Below, in pieces: positions 9,989-19,221 of a DNA stretch of 64,000 nucleotides. Positions within the stretch are counted from its first letter, which is position 1; each line of letters starts with the position of its first letter. The stretch covers positions 1 through 64,000 of the forward strand of contig DDKK01000040.1 in NCBI GenBank assembly GCA_002339325.1, in the 5' to 3' direction. Source of the stretch: Nitrospiraceae bacterium UBA2600. Lineage in GTDB: Bacteria > Nitrospirota > Thermodesulfovibrionia > Thermodesulfovibrionales > Thermodesulfovibrionaceae. The notes beneath the pieces are model-generated. The model searched no databases and was not told the origin of the DNA. It saw only the letters and a list, made by a program, of their open reading frames with translations. The translations under genes and the position numbers were made by a program.

Positions 9989-10985
9989 CTATATCCTCCG
10001 TTGATTTTAGACTTTCTGAAATCCTTCTGTATATCTCCTTTTTTGCCATTTCTGTGGCAACTCTTATGGCATTTTTGATTGCTTTGGCTGATGACCTTCC
10101 ATGACATATTAGGCTCGTTCCGTTTATTCCCAGAAGCAGAGCTCCTCCGTATTCTGAGTAGTCAACCTTTTTTCTGAAGCTTTTAACAGCTGGTTTTATC
10201 ATCATGTATCCGAGTCGTCCTGTAATAAGGTCAGTAATTTCTCTTTTAAGCATTTTCATCAGTGCCTCTGCAAGTCCCTCACCTACTTTTAAAACTATAT
10301 TTCCTACAAAGCCATCACATACTACAACATCAGCAGACCCAAAAAATATATCCTTTCCCTCTATGTTTCCAATAAAGTTAAGAGTCGTATTCTGAAGCAT
10401 TTTAAAGGCTTCTTTTGTGGCTTCATTTCCCTTTGAGCCTTCCTCGCCTATGCTTAGCAGGGCTATTTTCGGTGATTTTGAATTGAAAAGAGCCTTATGA
10501 TAGGCATCGCCCATAAAGGCAAACTGAAGAAGATGTTCGGCTTTGCAGTCTACATTTGCACCAGCATCAAGCAGTATAAAATGTCCTTTGAGACAGGGCA
10601 TCACCGTTGCAATGGCAGGCCTGTCCACATTTGAAAGCTTACCAAGAAGGAGAAAGCTAAGAGCCATCATCGCTGCTGAGTTACCTGCACTGAGCACAGC
10701 GTCTGCTTTTCCTTCTCTTACGAGTTCGACAGCCTTTCTCATGGATGTATTTCTTCTTCTTATGGCTGTTGATATATTTTCATCCATGAGAATACAGTCA
10801 TCGGTGTGGTGAATTGAGATTCTGCCCTTTAATTCCTTTTTTTCGGACAGAAACTCAGAGATTTTATCTTTATTGCCTACAAGGATAATCTCTATTTCAT
10901 TATCTAAAGCTGCCTCGTAAGCACCTAAAATATTCACTTCGGGGGCAAAATCTCCCCCCATTGCATCAACGGCAATTTTTAACAT
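9948..10985 (-). CDS. plsX: Phosphate acyltransferase
   Basis: Converts acyl-ACP to acyl-phosphate for PlsY in phospholipid synthesis. The protein opens KIAVDAMGGDFAPE, contains NVDCKAEHL and the DGFVGNIVLKVGEG motif (about residues 228-241), and ends its conserved part near YGGALLLGINGTSLICHG. Length is 345 residues. It lies 9 bp from rpmF and overlaps fabH, the classic rpmF-plsX-fabH arrangement. Confidence 0.96.
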   Translation of the reverse strand: MLKIAVDAMGGDFAPEVNILGAYEAALDNEIEIILVGNKDKISEFLSEKKELKGRISIHHTDDCILMDENISTAIRRRNTSMRKAVELVREGKADAVLSAGNSAAMMALSFLLLGKLSNVDRPAIATVMPCLKGHFILLDAGANVDCKAEHLLQFAFMGDAYHKALFNSKSPKIALLSIGEEGSKGNEATKEAFKMLQNTTLNFIGNIEGKDIFFGSADVVVCDGFVGNIVLKVGEGLAEALMKMLKREITDLITGRLGYMMIKPAVKSFRKKVDYSEYGGALLLGINGTSLICHGRSSAKAIKNAIRVATEMAKKEIYRRISESLKSTEDIDESKSSINRLLCS

Positions 10986-10994
10986 TTTTTAAAG

Positions 10995-11174
10995 CTACTC
11001 TTCTACCTCTAAGAATTTTTTGCCCTTGTATGACCCACAATTTGGACAAACTCTGTGGGGAAGTTTAGGTTCCTTGCATTCAGAACACAGTGCAAGATTG
11101 GGAGCTACTGCTTTCCAGTTTGCTCTGCGTTTGTCCCTTCTTGAAGGGGTATGACGGTGTCTTGGATTAGCCAT
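10995..11174 (-). CDS. rpmF: 50S ribosomal protein L32
   Basis: A 59-residue basic protein, MANPRHRHTPSRRDKRRANW followed by a four-cysteine zinc ribbon (CSEC at about 30-33, CPNC at about 43-46), so it is the zinc-binding form of L32. The ATG at 11174 lies inside the end of the DUF177 gene (8-bp overlap). The conserved rpmF-plsX-fabH order supports the call. Confidence 0.96.
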   Translation of the reverse strand: MANPRHRHTPSRRDKRRANWKAVAPNLALCSECKEPKLPHRVCPNCGSYKGKKFLEVEE

Positions 11175-11685
11175 TTGCTTTTAACCTCCTTAAAAGTGAT
11201 TGTAAAGCTGCAAATCTTGGGTCTATCTCTTTTATTTCACATCCACAGTCTTTTTCGTTCAAATCATTACCACAAACAGGACAGAGTCCTTTACAGTTTT
11301 CTGCACAGAGCGGTTTCATTGGTATATTCAGCAATATCTGGTCTCTTACAATGTCTTCCGTTTCAATTAGTCCATCTCTGTAAAAATCTACGTCCATCTC
11401 GTCCCTTTTAAGCTCTACAAGTTCATCCCGATTTAACTCTTCAACAGGATGATAGGTTATCTCAAATAGTGTTCTTATTGGCATAATGTAATCTTTTAAG
11501 CACCGGCTACATTGAAGTTCAACTTCTCCACTAACTACACCTTTTATGAAAACTTCTCTTTCTTTTTTTTCAACTCTCATAATAGCCTTAAAGGGCTTTA
11601 AGATTTTAATCCCTTCAAGTAAGGGCTTTTCTTCTACTTCAATATCCATACCTTCTTCTGGTATCTCAAAGACCTCGATTTTCAT
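11167..11685 (-). CDS. DUF177 (YceD) family protein
   Basis: 172 residues, with a central QCSRCLKDY motif (about residues 59-67) and a C-terminal cysteine cluster (CAENCKGLCPVCG, about 125-137) that probably binds zinc. In bacteria this family is almost always cotranscribed with rpmF and has been linked to 23S rRNA accumulation. The start is ATG at 11685 behind GAGG. First gene of the rpmF-plsX-fabH operon. Confidence 0.9.
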   Translation of the reverse strand: MKIEVFEIPEEGMDIEVEEKPLLEGIKILKPFKAIMRVEKKEREVFIKGVVSGEVELQCSRCLKDYIMPIRTLFEITYHPVEELNRDELVELKRDEMDVDFYRDGLIETEDIVRDQILLNIPMKPLCAENCKGLCPVCGNDLNEKDCGCEIKEIDPRFAALQSLLRRLKANG

Positions 11686-11708
11686 TTTAAGACCTCAAAA
11701 AATAAAAT

Positions 11709-11727
11709 TCTCCCGCTTATCGGGAGA
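11709..11727. terminator. Terminator-like hairpin at the 5' end of the DUF177 operon mRNA
   Basis: Perfect 7-bp stem TCTCCCG/CGGGAGA with a 5-nt loop and T-runs on both strands, so it resembles a bidirectional intrinsic terminator. No gene ends here: pyrR starts to the right on plus and DUF177 starts to the left on minus. The predicted minus-strand transcription start (near 11727) puts the hairpin at the very start of the DUF177-rpmF-plsX-fabH mRNA. Confidence 0.6.
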
Positions 11728-11733
11728 TTTTTT

Positions 11734-11763
11734 ATTGTAACAGAAAAATATTAAATTTTGTAA
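11734..11763 (-). promoter_or_regulatory. Promoter for the DUF177-rpmF-plsX-fabH operon
   Basis: On the minus strand: TTACAA (11763-11758), an 18-bp spacer, then TACAAT (11739-11734) preceded by TG and one base, an extended -10. Predicted start is about 7 nt downstream, at the base of the hairpin at 11709-11727. Confidence 0.55.
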
Positions 11764-11827
11764 GCTTCGAATAGATTGGCTGAAATCAATGGATTAGGCG
11801 AAGTGTGCAAATTTTCTCAAAATCGTG

Positions 11828-11833
11828 TATAAT
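11828..11833 (+). promoter_or_regulatory. -10 element (TATAAT) for the pyr operon
   Basis: A perfect TATAAT lies 27 bp before the pyrR ATG. The -35 position (17-bp spacing) holds only GTGCAA. Predicted start near 11840 leaves a leader of about 20 nt, too short for a PyrR attenuator with antiterminator and terminator stems. Confidence 0.5.
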
Positions 11834-11860
11834 TTATTGATTTAGGGTTTATCTTCTCCT

Positions 11861-12391
11861 ATGGAAAAAGAACTTCTCAATGAGCAGGAAATAGAACGAA
11901 TCCTTACAAGGATTGCCTACGAGATATTGGAAAAAAACAAAGGAGCTGAAAATATCTGTCTTGTGGGTATTGTAACGGGAGGTGTATATCTTGCCGAGAG
12001 ACTTAGGAAAAAAATAAGCGATACCGAGAATATGGATGTGCCTGTAGGAGTTCTTGATATATCCTTTTACAGAGACGACATAAACCTTTCAAACAAGAGA
12101 AAATCAATTAAACCTACTAACATTCCCTTTAGCATCAATGAAAAAAAAGTTATCCTTGTTGACGATGTGCTTTACACTGGAAGGTCTACTCGTGCAGCCA
12201 TGGATGCCCTTATGGATTTTGGAAGACCCGCAGAGATTCAACTGGCTGTTCTAATTGACAGGGGGCACAGAGAATTGCCAATAATGGCGAATTATACAGG
12301 AAAGTATATCCCCACTTCAAGAAATGAAAAAATAAAGGTTTATTTGAGAGAGTTTGCAGGAAAAGACTCAGTGGTACTGATAACGCCATGA
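11861..12391 (+). CDS. pyrR: Bifunctional pyr operon regulator / uracil phosphoribosyltransferase
   Basis: A type I phosphoribosyltransferase of 176 residues with the PRPP-binding signature VILVDDVLYTGRSTRAA (about residues 97-113) and LAVLIDRGHRELPI typical of PyrR. In Gram-positives PyrR binds leader RNA in response to UMP; relatives outside that group may act on DNA or only as UPRTases. No PyrR attenuator is visible upstream, since the leader is about 20 nt. The stop overlaps the pyrB start by 4 bp. Confidence 0.93.
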   Translation: MEKELLNEQEIERILTRIAYEILEKNKGAENICLVGIVTGGVYLAERLRKKISDTENMDVPVGVLDISFYRDDINLSNKRKSIKPTNIPFSINEKKVILVDDVLYTGRSTRAAMDALMDFGRPAEIQLAVLIDRGHRELPIMANYTGKYIPTSRNEKIKVYLREFAGKDSVVLITP

Positions 12392-13296
12392 AAGACCTCG
12401 TCGGAATAAAAGAACTTTCAAGGCAGACTATTGAGGAGATTCTCAATACAGCTAAGGCATTTAAAGAAGTTCTTCAGAGAGATATCAAAAAAGTTCCTAC
12501 CCTTCGGGGTAAAACAGCAATAAATCTTTTCTTTGAGCCTTCTACCAGGACAAGAACATCCTTTGAACTTGCTGAAAAGCGTTTGAGCCTTGATGTGCTT
12601 AATTTTTCAGTAAGTATGAGCAGTGTTGTAAAGGGAGAGACCCTTTACGATACGCTGAAAACCATTGAAGCATACAATGTAGACTACATAGTAATGAGGC
12701 ATTCTTCCTCTGGGGCAGCCAGATTTGTAGCAGAGCATACTCCTGCTTCTGTTATAAATGCCGGTGATGGAACAAACGAACATCCTACCCAGGCATTGCT
12801 TGATGCTTTCAGTATTCTTGAAGTTAAAGGAAGGCTTGATGGCTTAAAAATCGCTATTGTTGGTGATATACTTCACAGCAGGGTTGCCCGTTCTAATCTA
12901 TATCTTCTTAGCAAATTTGACACTCAGATAAATTTCGTTGGTCCTCCAACTCTTCTGCCCTCCGATGCACCCGATAATGTAAGAATTTTTTATGACCTCA
13001 GAGAGGGAATAAGCGATGTTGACGTGGTGATGCTCTTAAGAATTCAACTTGAAAGACAGAAGGGCGCTTTCATACCCTCGTTGAAAGAGTATTTTCACAT
13101 GTGGGGACTAAAGAGGCATGTCTTTTCGTATCTTAAAGAGGATGCTATAGTTATGCATCCGGGGCCCATGAACAGAGGTGTGGAAATTTCCACAGAAGTA
13201 GCAGACAGTTCCCGTTCTATAATACTTAGACAGGTTACAAACGGTATTGCTACAAGGATGGCTGTTATCTATTTTTTAACACCCAGGGAGGCTTAG
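12388..13296 (+). CDS. pyrB: Aspartate carbamoyltransferase catalytic subunit
   Basis: Second step of pyrimidine synthesis: carbamoyl phosphate plus aspartate. It shows the carbamoyl-phosphate loop FFEPSTRTRTSFE (about residues 49-61), the GDGTNEHPTQALLD signature (about 128-141) and MHPGPMNRGVEI (about 253-264). Length is 302 residues. No PyrI gene follows, so it is likely the unregulated or dihydroorotase-associated class; pyrC starts at the next base. Confidence 0.96.
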   Translation: MKDLVGIKELSRQTIEEILNTAKAFKEVLQRDIKKVPTLRGKTAINLFFEPSTRTRTSFELAEKRLSLDVLNFSVSMSSVVKGETLYDTLKTIEAYNVDYIVMRHSSSGAARFVAEHTPASVINAGDGTNEHPTQALLDAFSILEVKGRLDGLKIAIVGDILHSRVARSNLYLLSKFDTQINFVGPPTLLPSDAPDNVRIFYDLREGISDVDVVMLLRIQLERQKGAFIPSLKEYFHMWGLKRHVFSYLKEDAIVMHPGPMNRGVEISTEVADSSRSIILRQVTNGIATRMAVIYFLTPREA

Positions 13297-14607
13297 TTGA
13301 TTATCAAAATTTATAATGCCCATCTGATTGACCCATTTACAAATAAAGAAGGAATAGTGGATATAGTTATTGATAAGGGTATAATTTCTAAGGTTAGATT
13401 TAAGAGCAAATATCAGCCTTTTGCCAAAAATTTAAAAAATTCCGATTCAACCTTAGAAATAGATGCTAAAGACCTCTACGTTTTCCCTGGCCTTATAGAT
13501 ATGCACACCCATCTTAGAGAACCAGGCTATGAATACAAAGAGACAATCCGCACGGGTACTCTTGCTGCTGTTAGAGGCGGATTTACCTCTGTTTGCTGCA
13601 TGGCAAACACAAATCCTGTTAACGACAATCCAGAGGTAACTTACTACATTCTTGCTAAAGCAAAGGAAGAGGGGAATTGCGATGTTTTCCCTATAGGTGC
13701 TGTAACAAAAGGACAGAAAAGTGAGGAACTATCAGAGATGGCCATGCTAAAGGAGGCAGGCTGTGTTGCCTTTTCTGATGATGGAATGCCTGTGATGAAT
13801 TCAATGGTTATGAGGAGAGCCCTTGACTACTCAAAATCAGTAGGAGCTCCGATTATCTCTCACTGCGAAGATTTAAGCCTAAGTGAAGACGGTGTTATGA
13901 ACGAAGGCAAGCTGTCTTTTCTCATGGGGCTTAAGGGAATAACGAAAGCCTCTGAGGAAGTCATGGTAGCGAGGGACATAATACTAAGTAAGTATTCTAA
14001 AGCTCCTTTGCATATTGCCCATGTATCGACACAAGGCTCTGTAGAGTTAATAAAATATGCAAAACAACACGGTATACCTGTAACAGCAGAGACTTGTCCC
14101 CACTACTTCACTCTAACAGAGGAAGCTGTGAAAGACTACAACACCAATGCGAAAATGAATCCTCCCCTTCGCTCTGAAGAAGACAAAGAAGCCATAAAAG
14201 AGGCTCTTCGGGATGGAACAATTGACGTTATAGCAACAGACCATGCTCCCCATCACATCGATGAGAAAAAAGTTCCCTTTCAGGAGGCTTTAAACGGAAT
14301 ATCAGGCCTTGAGACAGCTTTTGCCCTAAGCCTTGGTCTTGTTCACGAAGGAGTGTTAACTTTAAAACAGCTTATTGAAAAGCTTACTGTGAATCCCGCA
14401 AAAATCCTAAAGATTAAAAAAGAAGGTATAAAAGAAGGAGCATCAGCAGACCTTATTTTAGTCGATATAAACAGAAAATGGAGGGTAGACAAAGATAAAC
14501 TGGCCTCACTTGGTAAAAATACGCCTTTTGATGGATGGGAACTCACTGGAAAGGTGTTAATAACAATAAAAGGAAAAAAATTTTTTGACATGAGGGAGTT
14601 ATTGTGA
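13297..14607 (+). CDS. pyrC: Dihydroorotase, class I
   Basis: Cyclises carbamoyl-aspartate. A zinc amidohydrolase of 436 residues: metal ligands in DMHTHLREPG (about residues 68-77), later His residues in ISHCEDL and HIAHVS, and the catalytic Asp in ATDHAPHH (about 325). It starts with TTG immediately after the pyrB stop, with AGGGAGG upstream. Its end overlaps carA by 4 bp (GTGA). Adjacency to PyrB suggests a PyrB-PyrC complex as in Aquifex; that is inference. Confidence 0.95.
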   Translation: MIIKIYNAHLIDPFTNKEGIVDIVIDKGIISKVRFKSKYQPFAKNLKNSDSTLEIDAKDLYVFPGLIDMHTHLREPGYEYKETIRTGTLAAVRGGFTSVCCMANTNPVNDNPEVTYYILAKAKEEGNCDVFPIGAVTKGQKSEELSEMAMLKEAGCVAFSDDGMPVMNSMVMRRALDYSKSVGAPIISHCEDLSLSEDGVMNEGKLSFLMGLKGITKASEEVMVARDIILSKYSKAPLHIAHVSTQGSVELIKYAKQHGIPVTAETCPHYFTLTEEAVKDYNTNAKMNPPLRSEEDKEAIKEALRDGTIDVIATDHAPHHIDEKKVPFQEALNGISGLETAFALSLGLVHEGVLTLKQLIEKLTVNPAKILKIKKEGIKEGASADLILVDINRKWRVDKDKLASLGKNTPFDGWELTGKVLITIKGKKFFDMRELL

Positions 14608-15695
14608 AGAAAGCCATATTAGTTTTAAAAGACGGAACTGTATTTGAAGGTTTCTCCTTTGGGGCAGAGGGAGAGACCATAGGAGAAGTAGTTTTCAATA
14701 CTTCAATGACAGGATATCAGGAAATCCTTACAGACCCTTCATACAAAGGACAGATTGTGGTTATGACCTATACCCAGATTGGAAATTACGGAGTAAATCA
14801 TGAGGACATAGAATCCTCGGGCGTTCCAAAGGTAGAGGGTTTTGTCGTGAGAGAATACAAGGACTATCCAAGCAACTGGAGGTCAGAGGAAAGTTTGGGA
14901 GATTATCTAAGCAGGCATAAAATTGTTGGAATTCAAGGAATAGATACTCGGGCACTTACAAAACATCTCAGGGATAAAGGCGCTCAGATGGGAATTATAT
15001 CAACAGAAGATACAGACCCTGTTAGTCTCCACGAAAAAGTTAAAGCCCATCCAGATATATCAGAGATTGACCATGTTAAAGCCATGATGTGCACAGAGCC
15101 CTATTGGTATCACAGGGAAGAGAACTCTCCTTTCTGTATAGTATACGATTACGGAGTAAAACTGAATATACTGAGAAATCTTAAACGAGTTGGCTTTTCT
15201 GTTTATGTTGTTCCGGGCACAACACCTGCAGAGGCTCTTTTGGAGATGTCTCCGAACTGTGTAATGCTTAGTAATGGGCCTGGTGACCCTCAGATTCTCT
15301 CCTATGCTGTAGATAATATTAAGAAAATTATTGGCAAAAAGCCTCTTTTTGGCATATGCCTTGGACATCAACTAATTGGACTTGCCTTAGGTGGAAAGAC
15401 ATACAAACTGAAATTCGGTCATCACGGAGGAAATCATCCCGTAAAAGATTTAAAGACTGGTAAGATTTCTATTACCGCCCAAAATCATAACTACTGCGTT
15501 GATATCGAGAGTGTAAAAGGCCAGGTAAGACTTACCCATAAAAATCTTTATGACGGAACAGAAGAGGGAATGGAGCACGTAGAGTATCCTGTTTTTTCCG
15601 TTCAACACCACCCCGAAGCAGGACCAGGACCTAATGATGCCCTTGATGTTTTTGAGAGGTTCAGGGAGATTGTAAGAGAATATGAGGGGATATAG
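14604..15695 (+). CDS. carA: Carbamoyl phosphate synthase small subunit
   Basis: Glutamine amidotransferase subunit that feeds ammonia to CarB. The N-terminal CPSase domain (DGTVFEGFSFGAEGETIGEV) is followed by a class I GATase with the nucleophile in GICLGHQLIGLALGG (Cys about residue 251) and the His/Glu pair in SVQHHPEAGPGP. Length is 363 residues. It starts with GTG, overlapping pyrC by 4 bp. Confidence 0.97.
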   Translation: MKKAILVLKDGTVFEGFSFGAEGETIGEVVFNTSMTGYQEILTDPSYKGQIVVMTYTQIGNYGVNHEDIESSGVPKVEGFVVREYKDYPSNWRSEESLGDYLSRHKIVGIQGIDTRALTKHLRDKGAQMGIISTEDTDPVSLHEKVKAHPDISEIDHVKAMMCTEPYWYHREENSPFCIVYDYGVKLNILRNLKRVGFSVYVVPGTTPAEALLEMSPNCVMLSNGPGDPQILSYAVDNIKKIIGKKPLFGICLGHQLIGLALGGKTYKLKFGHHGGNHPVKDLKTGKISITAQNHNYCVDIESVKGQVRLTHKNLYDGTEEGMEHVEYPVFSVQHHPEAGPGPNDALDVFERFREIVREYEGI

Positions 15696-15713
15696 GGAGA
15701 GTGGAGAAGGGTA

Positions 15714-15953
15714 ATGTCAATAACCTATGATGAAGTATGGATTTCAACGATGCGGGAAATCAAAATATGCAAAGACTACATAAAGAGCTATGAAAAGCAG
15801 CTAAACGAGCTTGAAGAAAGGCTTAAAATAAAAGCCTCAGACATAACAGAAGACTTACTGAGCAATAAAGAGATTAAAAAACTTTATGAAACCAAGCTTG
15901 CTCTTGAGAGAGAAATAAAAAGACTAAAAGGATTGGAGGAGCTTTTAAGATAG
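15714..15953 (+). CDS. Small coiled-coil protein between carA and carB
   Basis: A 79-residue, highly charged, mostly helical protein with heptad-like spacing over about residues 17-79 ([17 protein letters not shown]... [15 protein letters not shown]). The start is ATG at 15714 behind GAAGGG, 18 bp after carA; its stop is 1 bp before carB. The firm spacing and ribosome site argue for a real gene. I recognise no family; a helical accessory of the CPSase or a coupling ORF are both possible. Confidence 0.7.
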   Translation: MSITYDEVWISTMREIKICKDYIKSYEKQLNELEERLKIKASDITEDLLSNKEIKKLYETKLALEREIKRLKGLEELLR

Positions 15954-15954
15954 T

Positions 15955-18900
15955 ATGCCAAAAAGAACGGATATAAAAAAGATAATGATAATCGGTTCAG
16001 GTCCGATTATAATCGGACAAGCCTGCGAGTTTGATTACTCCGGTGCACAGGCCTGTAAAGCTCTTAAACAGGAAGGTTACAAGGTTGTTCTTGTGAATTC
16101 AAATCCTGCAACAATTATGACAGACCCCTCAATGGCAGACTCTACCTACATCGAGCCCCTGACTGCCGAAATTCTGGAGCTTATTATAAAAAAGGAAAGG
16201 CCTGATGCCTTACTTCCAACCCTGGGTGGACAGACAGCCCTAAATCTTGCCGTAGAGCTTGGTAATGCCGGTGTGCTTGATAAGTATTCGGTCGAGTTAA
16301 TTGGCGCAAATCTTCAGGCTATAAAGAAAGCAGAAGACAGGCAGTTATTTAAAGATGCCATGGCAAAGATAGGTCTTGACCTACCTCGCTCAGCTGCTGT
16401 ATGTAGCCTCAAAGAGGGACTCGAGGTAATAGATTGGATTGGTTTTCCAGCCATACTGAGACCTGCCTTTACTCTGGGAGGCACAGGAGGTGGTGTGGCA
16501 TACAATATTGAGGAATACAAAGAACTTCTTGACAGGGGGCTCAAACTTAGTCCGGTAAGTCAGGTGCTTGTTGAGGAAAGCTTGTTAGGCTGGAAGGAGT
16601 TTGAGCTTGAAGTAATGAGGGATAGGGCAGACAATGTAGTAATAATCTGTTCCATTGAAAACTTTGACCCCATGGGAGTTCACACAGGCGACTCCATAAC
16701 GGTTGCGCCTGCCCAGACACTTACAGACAGAGAGTATCAGATAATGCGTGACAGCGCCATAAAAGCAATAAGAGAAATCGGTGTTGATACAGGAGGAAGT
16801 AACATTCAGTTTGCCGTAAATCCTAAAAATGGCAGGATGGTCATAATAGAGATGAATCCTCGCGTGTCCCGTAGTTCTGCCTTAGCAAGTAAAGCCACAG
16901 GCTTTCCAATAGCAAAAATAGCTGCTAAGCTTGCTGTAGGCTACACCCTCGAGGAAATACCAAATGATATTACTAAGGTTACACCCGCAAGCTTTGAACC
17001 CACCCTTGACTATGTGGTTGTTAAAATTCCCCGTTTTACCTTTGAGAAATTTCCCGAGGCAAATCCTATTCTTACAACGCAGATGAAATCTGTAGGCGAG
17101 GTAATGTCAATAGGAAGAACTTTTAAAGAAGCAATTGGCAAGGCAATTCGTTCTCTGGAAATAGGTTCCTATGGATTTGAGGAAGTTGAGGCTTCCTCTG
17201 ATGAGATAAGATGGAGAATTAAAAATCCTAATGCCGAAAGACTCTGGTATATTGCTGAGGCAATAAGAAGAGGATTTAGTATAGATGAGATATATGAACT
17301 TAGTGGAATAGACCGATGGTTTCTTAACAACATAAAGGAGATTGTGGAGATTGAAGGCCGTCTTAGAAAACTTCAATTCAGTGCGACCGATGAGACTCTC
17401 AAAGAAATTATATTTGAAGCCAAGCAAAATGGACTTTCAGACAGAAGAATAGCCTCACTTTTAAAGAAATCAGAGGAAGATATAAGGCAGCTAAGAGAAA
17501 GGCTTGATATAAAACCTGTCTACAAACTCGTTGATACCTGTGCAGCCGAGTTTGTTGCATATACACCTTATATGTATTCAAGTTATGAGAGAGGTTTTTA
17601 CACAATAGCTTTAAGTCATCAGCGCGAATTCTTAAAGGACTCCGATGCTCCACCGACGGAAAATAAAGATAAAGTAATTATTCTTGGTTCAGGTCCGAAC
17701 AGAATAGGTCAAGGAATTGAGTTTGACTACTGCTGTGTTCACTCAGTATTTGGCTTGAGAGAACTTGGATATGAAACAATAATGATTAACTGTAACCCCG
17801 AGACAGTAAGCACCGATTATGATACCTCCGACAGACTTTACTTTGAGCCTCTCACCCTCGAAGATGTTTTACATATAATTGAGAGAGAAAAGCCTTTAGG
17901 TGTGATACTTCAGTTCGGTGGACAGACACCTCTTAAACTTGCAAAAGCTCTCGAAGCTCATGGAGTTAATATTCTCGGAACAAAGGCTGATGCTATTGAC
18001 AGAGCAGAAGACAGGAGACGTTTTAAAGAGCTTGTTGATAAACTCGCTCTTAGACAACCTCCCAGTGGAACGGCAACTTCTCTTGATGAGGCTCTTAAAA
18101 TTGCCAGTGAGCTTGGCTATCCCATATTGGTTAGACCTTCTTATGTTTTAGGTGGACGGGCCATGGAGATAGTATACGATGAAGAGTCTTTGAGAAGATA
18201 TATGAGAGAAGCAGTTAAAGCCTCTGAAGACCATCCAGTGCTCATTGATAGATATCTTGAAGATGCTATTGAAGTAGACGTAGACGCAATCTCCGATGGA
18301 GAGGATGTGGTTGTAGCAGGCATAATGCAACATATTGAGGAGGCTGGAATTCACTCGGGAGACTCAGCCTGTTCTCTGCCACCTTATTCACTTTCCAAGG
18401 AGATTATAAATAAGATAAAAGAGGAAACGATTGCCATAGCAAAAGAGCTTGAAGTCAAGGGGCTCATGAATGTTCAGTATGCAATCAAAGACTCTGATAT
18501 ATATGTCCTTGAGGTAAATCCAAGAGCATCAAGAACCATTCCGTATGTTAGCAAAAGTATAGGCATTCCACTTGCCCAGCTGGCAGCCAAGATAATGGTT
18601 GGCAAGACTCTTAAAGAACTTGGGTTTACGGAGGATATAAAAACTCCCTATGTAACAGTAAAAGAAGCCATATTTCCTTTTGATAAATTTCCCGAGGTTG
18701 ACATAATACTCGGTCCTGAGATGAAGTCAACCGGTGAGGTAATGGGAATAGATGAAGACTTCGGTCTTGCCTATGCTAAGGCTCAGATGAGTGCTATGGG
18801 CAAGATTCCTCTAAACGGCAAAGTCTTCATAAGCGTAAAAGATAAAGACAAGGCACAGGTATTGAACATTGCAAAGGAATTTATAGAGCTTGGTTTCACA

Positions 18901-19221
18901 GTAATAGCAACGCACGGAACAGCAAATTATCTGATAGATAAAGGTTTGACTGTGGAAAAAATCAACAAACTTCAGGAAGGAAGACCAAATGTTCTTGACC
19001 TGATTAAAAACAGGCAGATAAGCTTTATTATAAATACAGTTTTTGGAAAGCAGGCGCAGCGAGATTCAATGTACATAAGAAGAGGAGCTCTTCAGTATAA
19101 AATTCCCTATACAACAACTATCTCTGGTGCAAATGCAATTGTAAGGGCAATAAGAAGATTAAAAGAACATCCTGTAAGTATAAAATCAATTCAGGAATAT
19201 CACAGGGAGGTGCGGGGGTGA
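15955..19221 (+). CDS. carB: Carbamoyl phosphate synthase large subunit
   Basis: 1088-residue synthetase producing carbamoyl phosphate for pyrimidines and arginine. Two homologous ATP-grasp halves are clear: each begins with a GSGP-x-x-IGQ-x-x-EFDY motif (about residues 13-27 and 575-589), with [23 protein letters not shown] in the first half and [16 protein letters not shown] in the second. The C-terminal MGS-like allosteric domain spans about 950-1075. The stop overlaps purH by 4 bp. Confidence 0.97.
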   Translation: MPKRTDIKKIMIIGSGPIIIGQACEFDYSGAQACKALKQEGYKVVLVNSNPATIMTDPSMADSTYIEPLTAEILELIIKKERPDALLPTLGGQTALNLAVELGNAGVLDKYSVELIGANLQAIKKAEDRQLFKDAMAKIGLDLPRSAAVCSLKEGLEVIDWIGFPAILRPAFTLGGTGGGVAYNIEEYKELLDRGLKLSPVSQVLVEESLLGWKEFELEVMRDRADNVVIICSIENFDPMGVHTGDSITVAPAQTLTDREYQIMRDSAIKAIREIGVDTGGSNIQFAVNPKNGRMVIIEMNPRVSRSSALASKATGFPIAKIAAKLAVGYTLEEIPNDITKVTPASFEPTLDYVVVKIPRFTFEKFPEANPILTTQMKSVGEVMSIGRTFKEAIGKAIRSLEIGSYGFEEVEASSDEIRWRIKNPNAERLWYIAEAIRRGFSIDEIYELSGIDRWFLNNIKEIVEIEGRLRKLQFSATDETLKEIIFEAKQNGLSDRRIASLLKKSEEDIRQLRERLDIKPVYKLVDTCAAEFVAYTPYMYSSYERGFYTIALSHQREFLKDSDAPPTENKDKVIILGSGPNRIGQGIEFDYCCVHSVFGLRELGYETIMINCNPETVSTDYDTSDRLYFEPLTLEDVLHIIEREKPLGVILQFGGQTPLKLAKALEAHGVNILGTKADAIDRAEDRRRFKELVDKLALRQPPSGTATSLDEALKIASELGYPILVRPSYVLGGRAMEIVYDEESLRRYMREAVKASEDHPVLIDRYLEDAIEVDVDAISDGEDVVVAGIMQHIEEAGIHSGDSACSLPPYSLSKEIINKIKEETIAIAKELEVKGLMNVQYAIKDSDIYVLEVNPRASRTIPYVSKSIGIPLAQLAAKIMVGKTLKELGFTEDIKTPYVTVKEAIFPFDKFPEVDIILGPEMKSTGEVMGIDEDFGLAYAKAQMSAMGKIPLNGKVFISVKDKDKAQVLNIAKEFIELGFTVIATHGTANYLIDKGLTVEKINKLQEGRPNVLDLIKNRQISFIINTVFGKQAQRDSMYIRRGALQYKIPYTTTISGANAIVRAIRRLKEHPVSIKSIQEYHREVRG

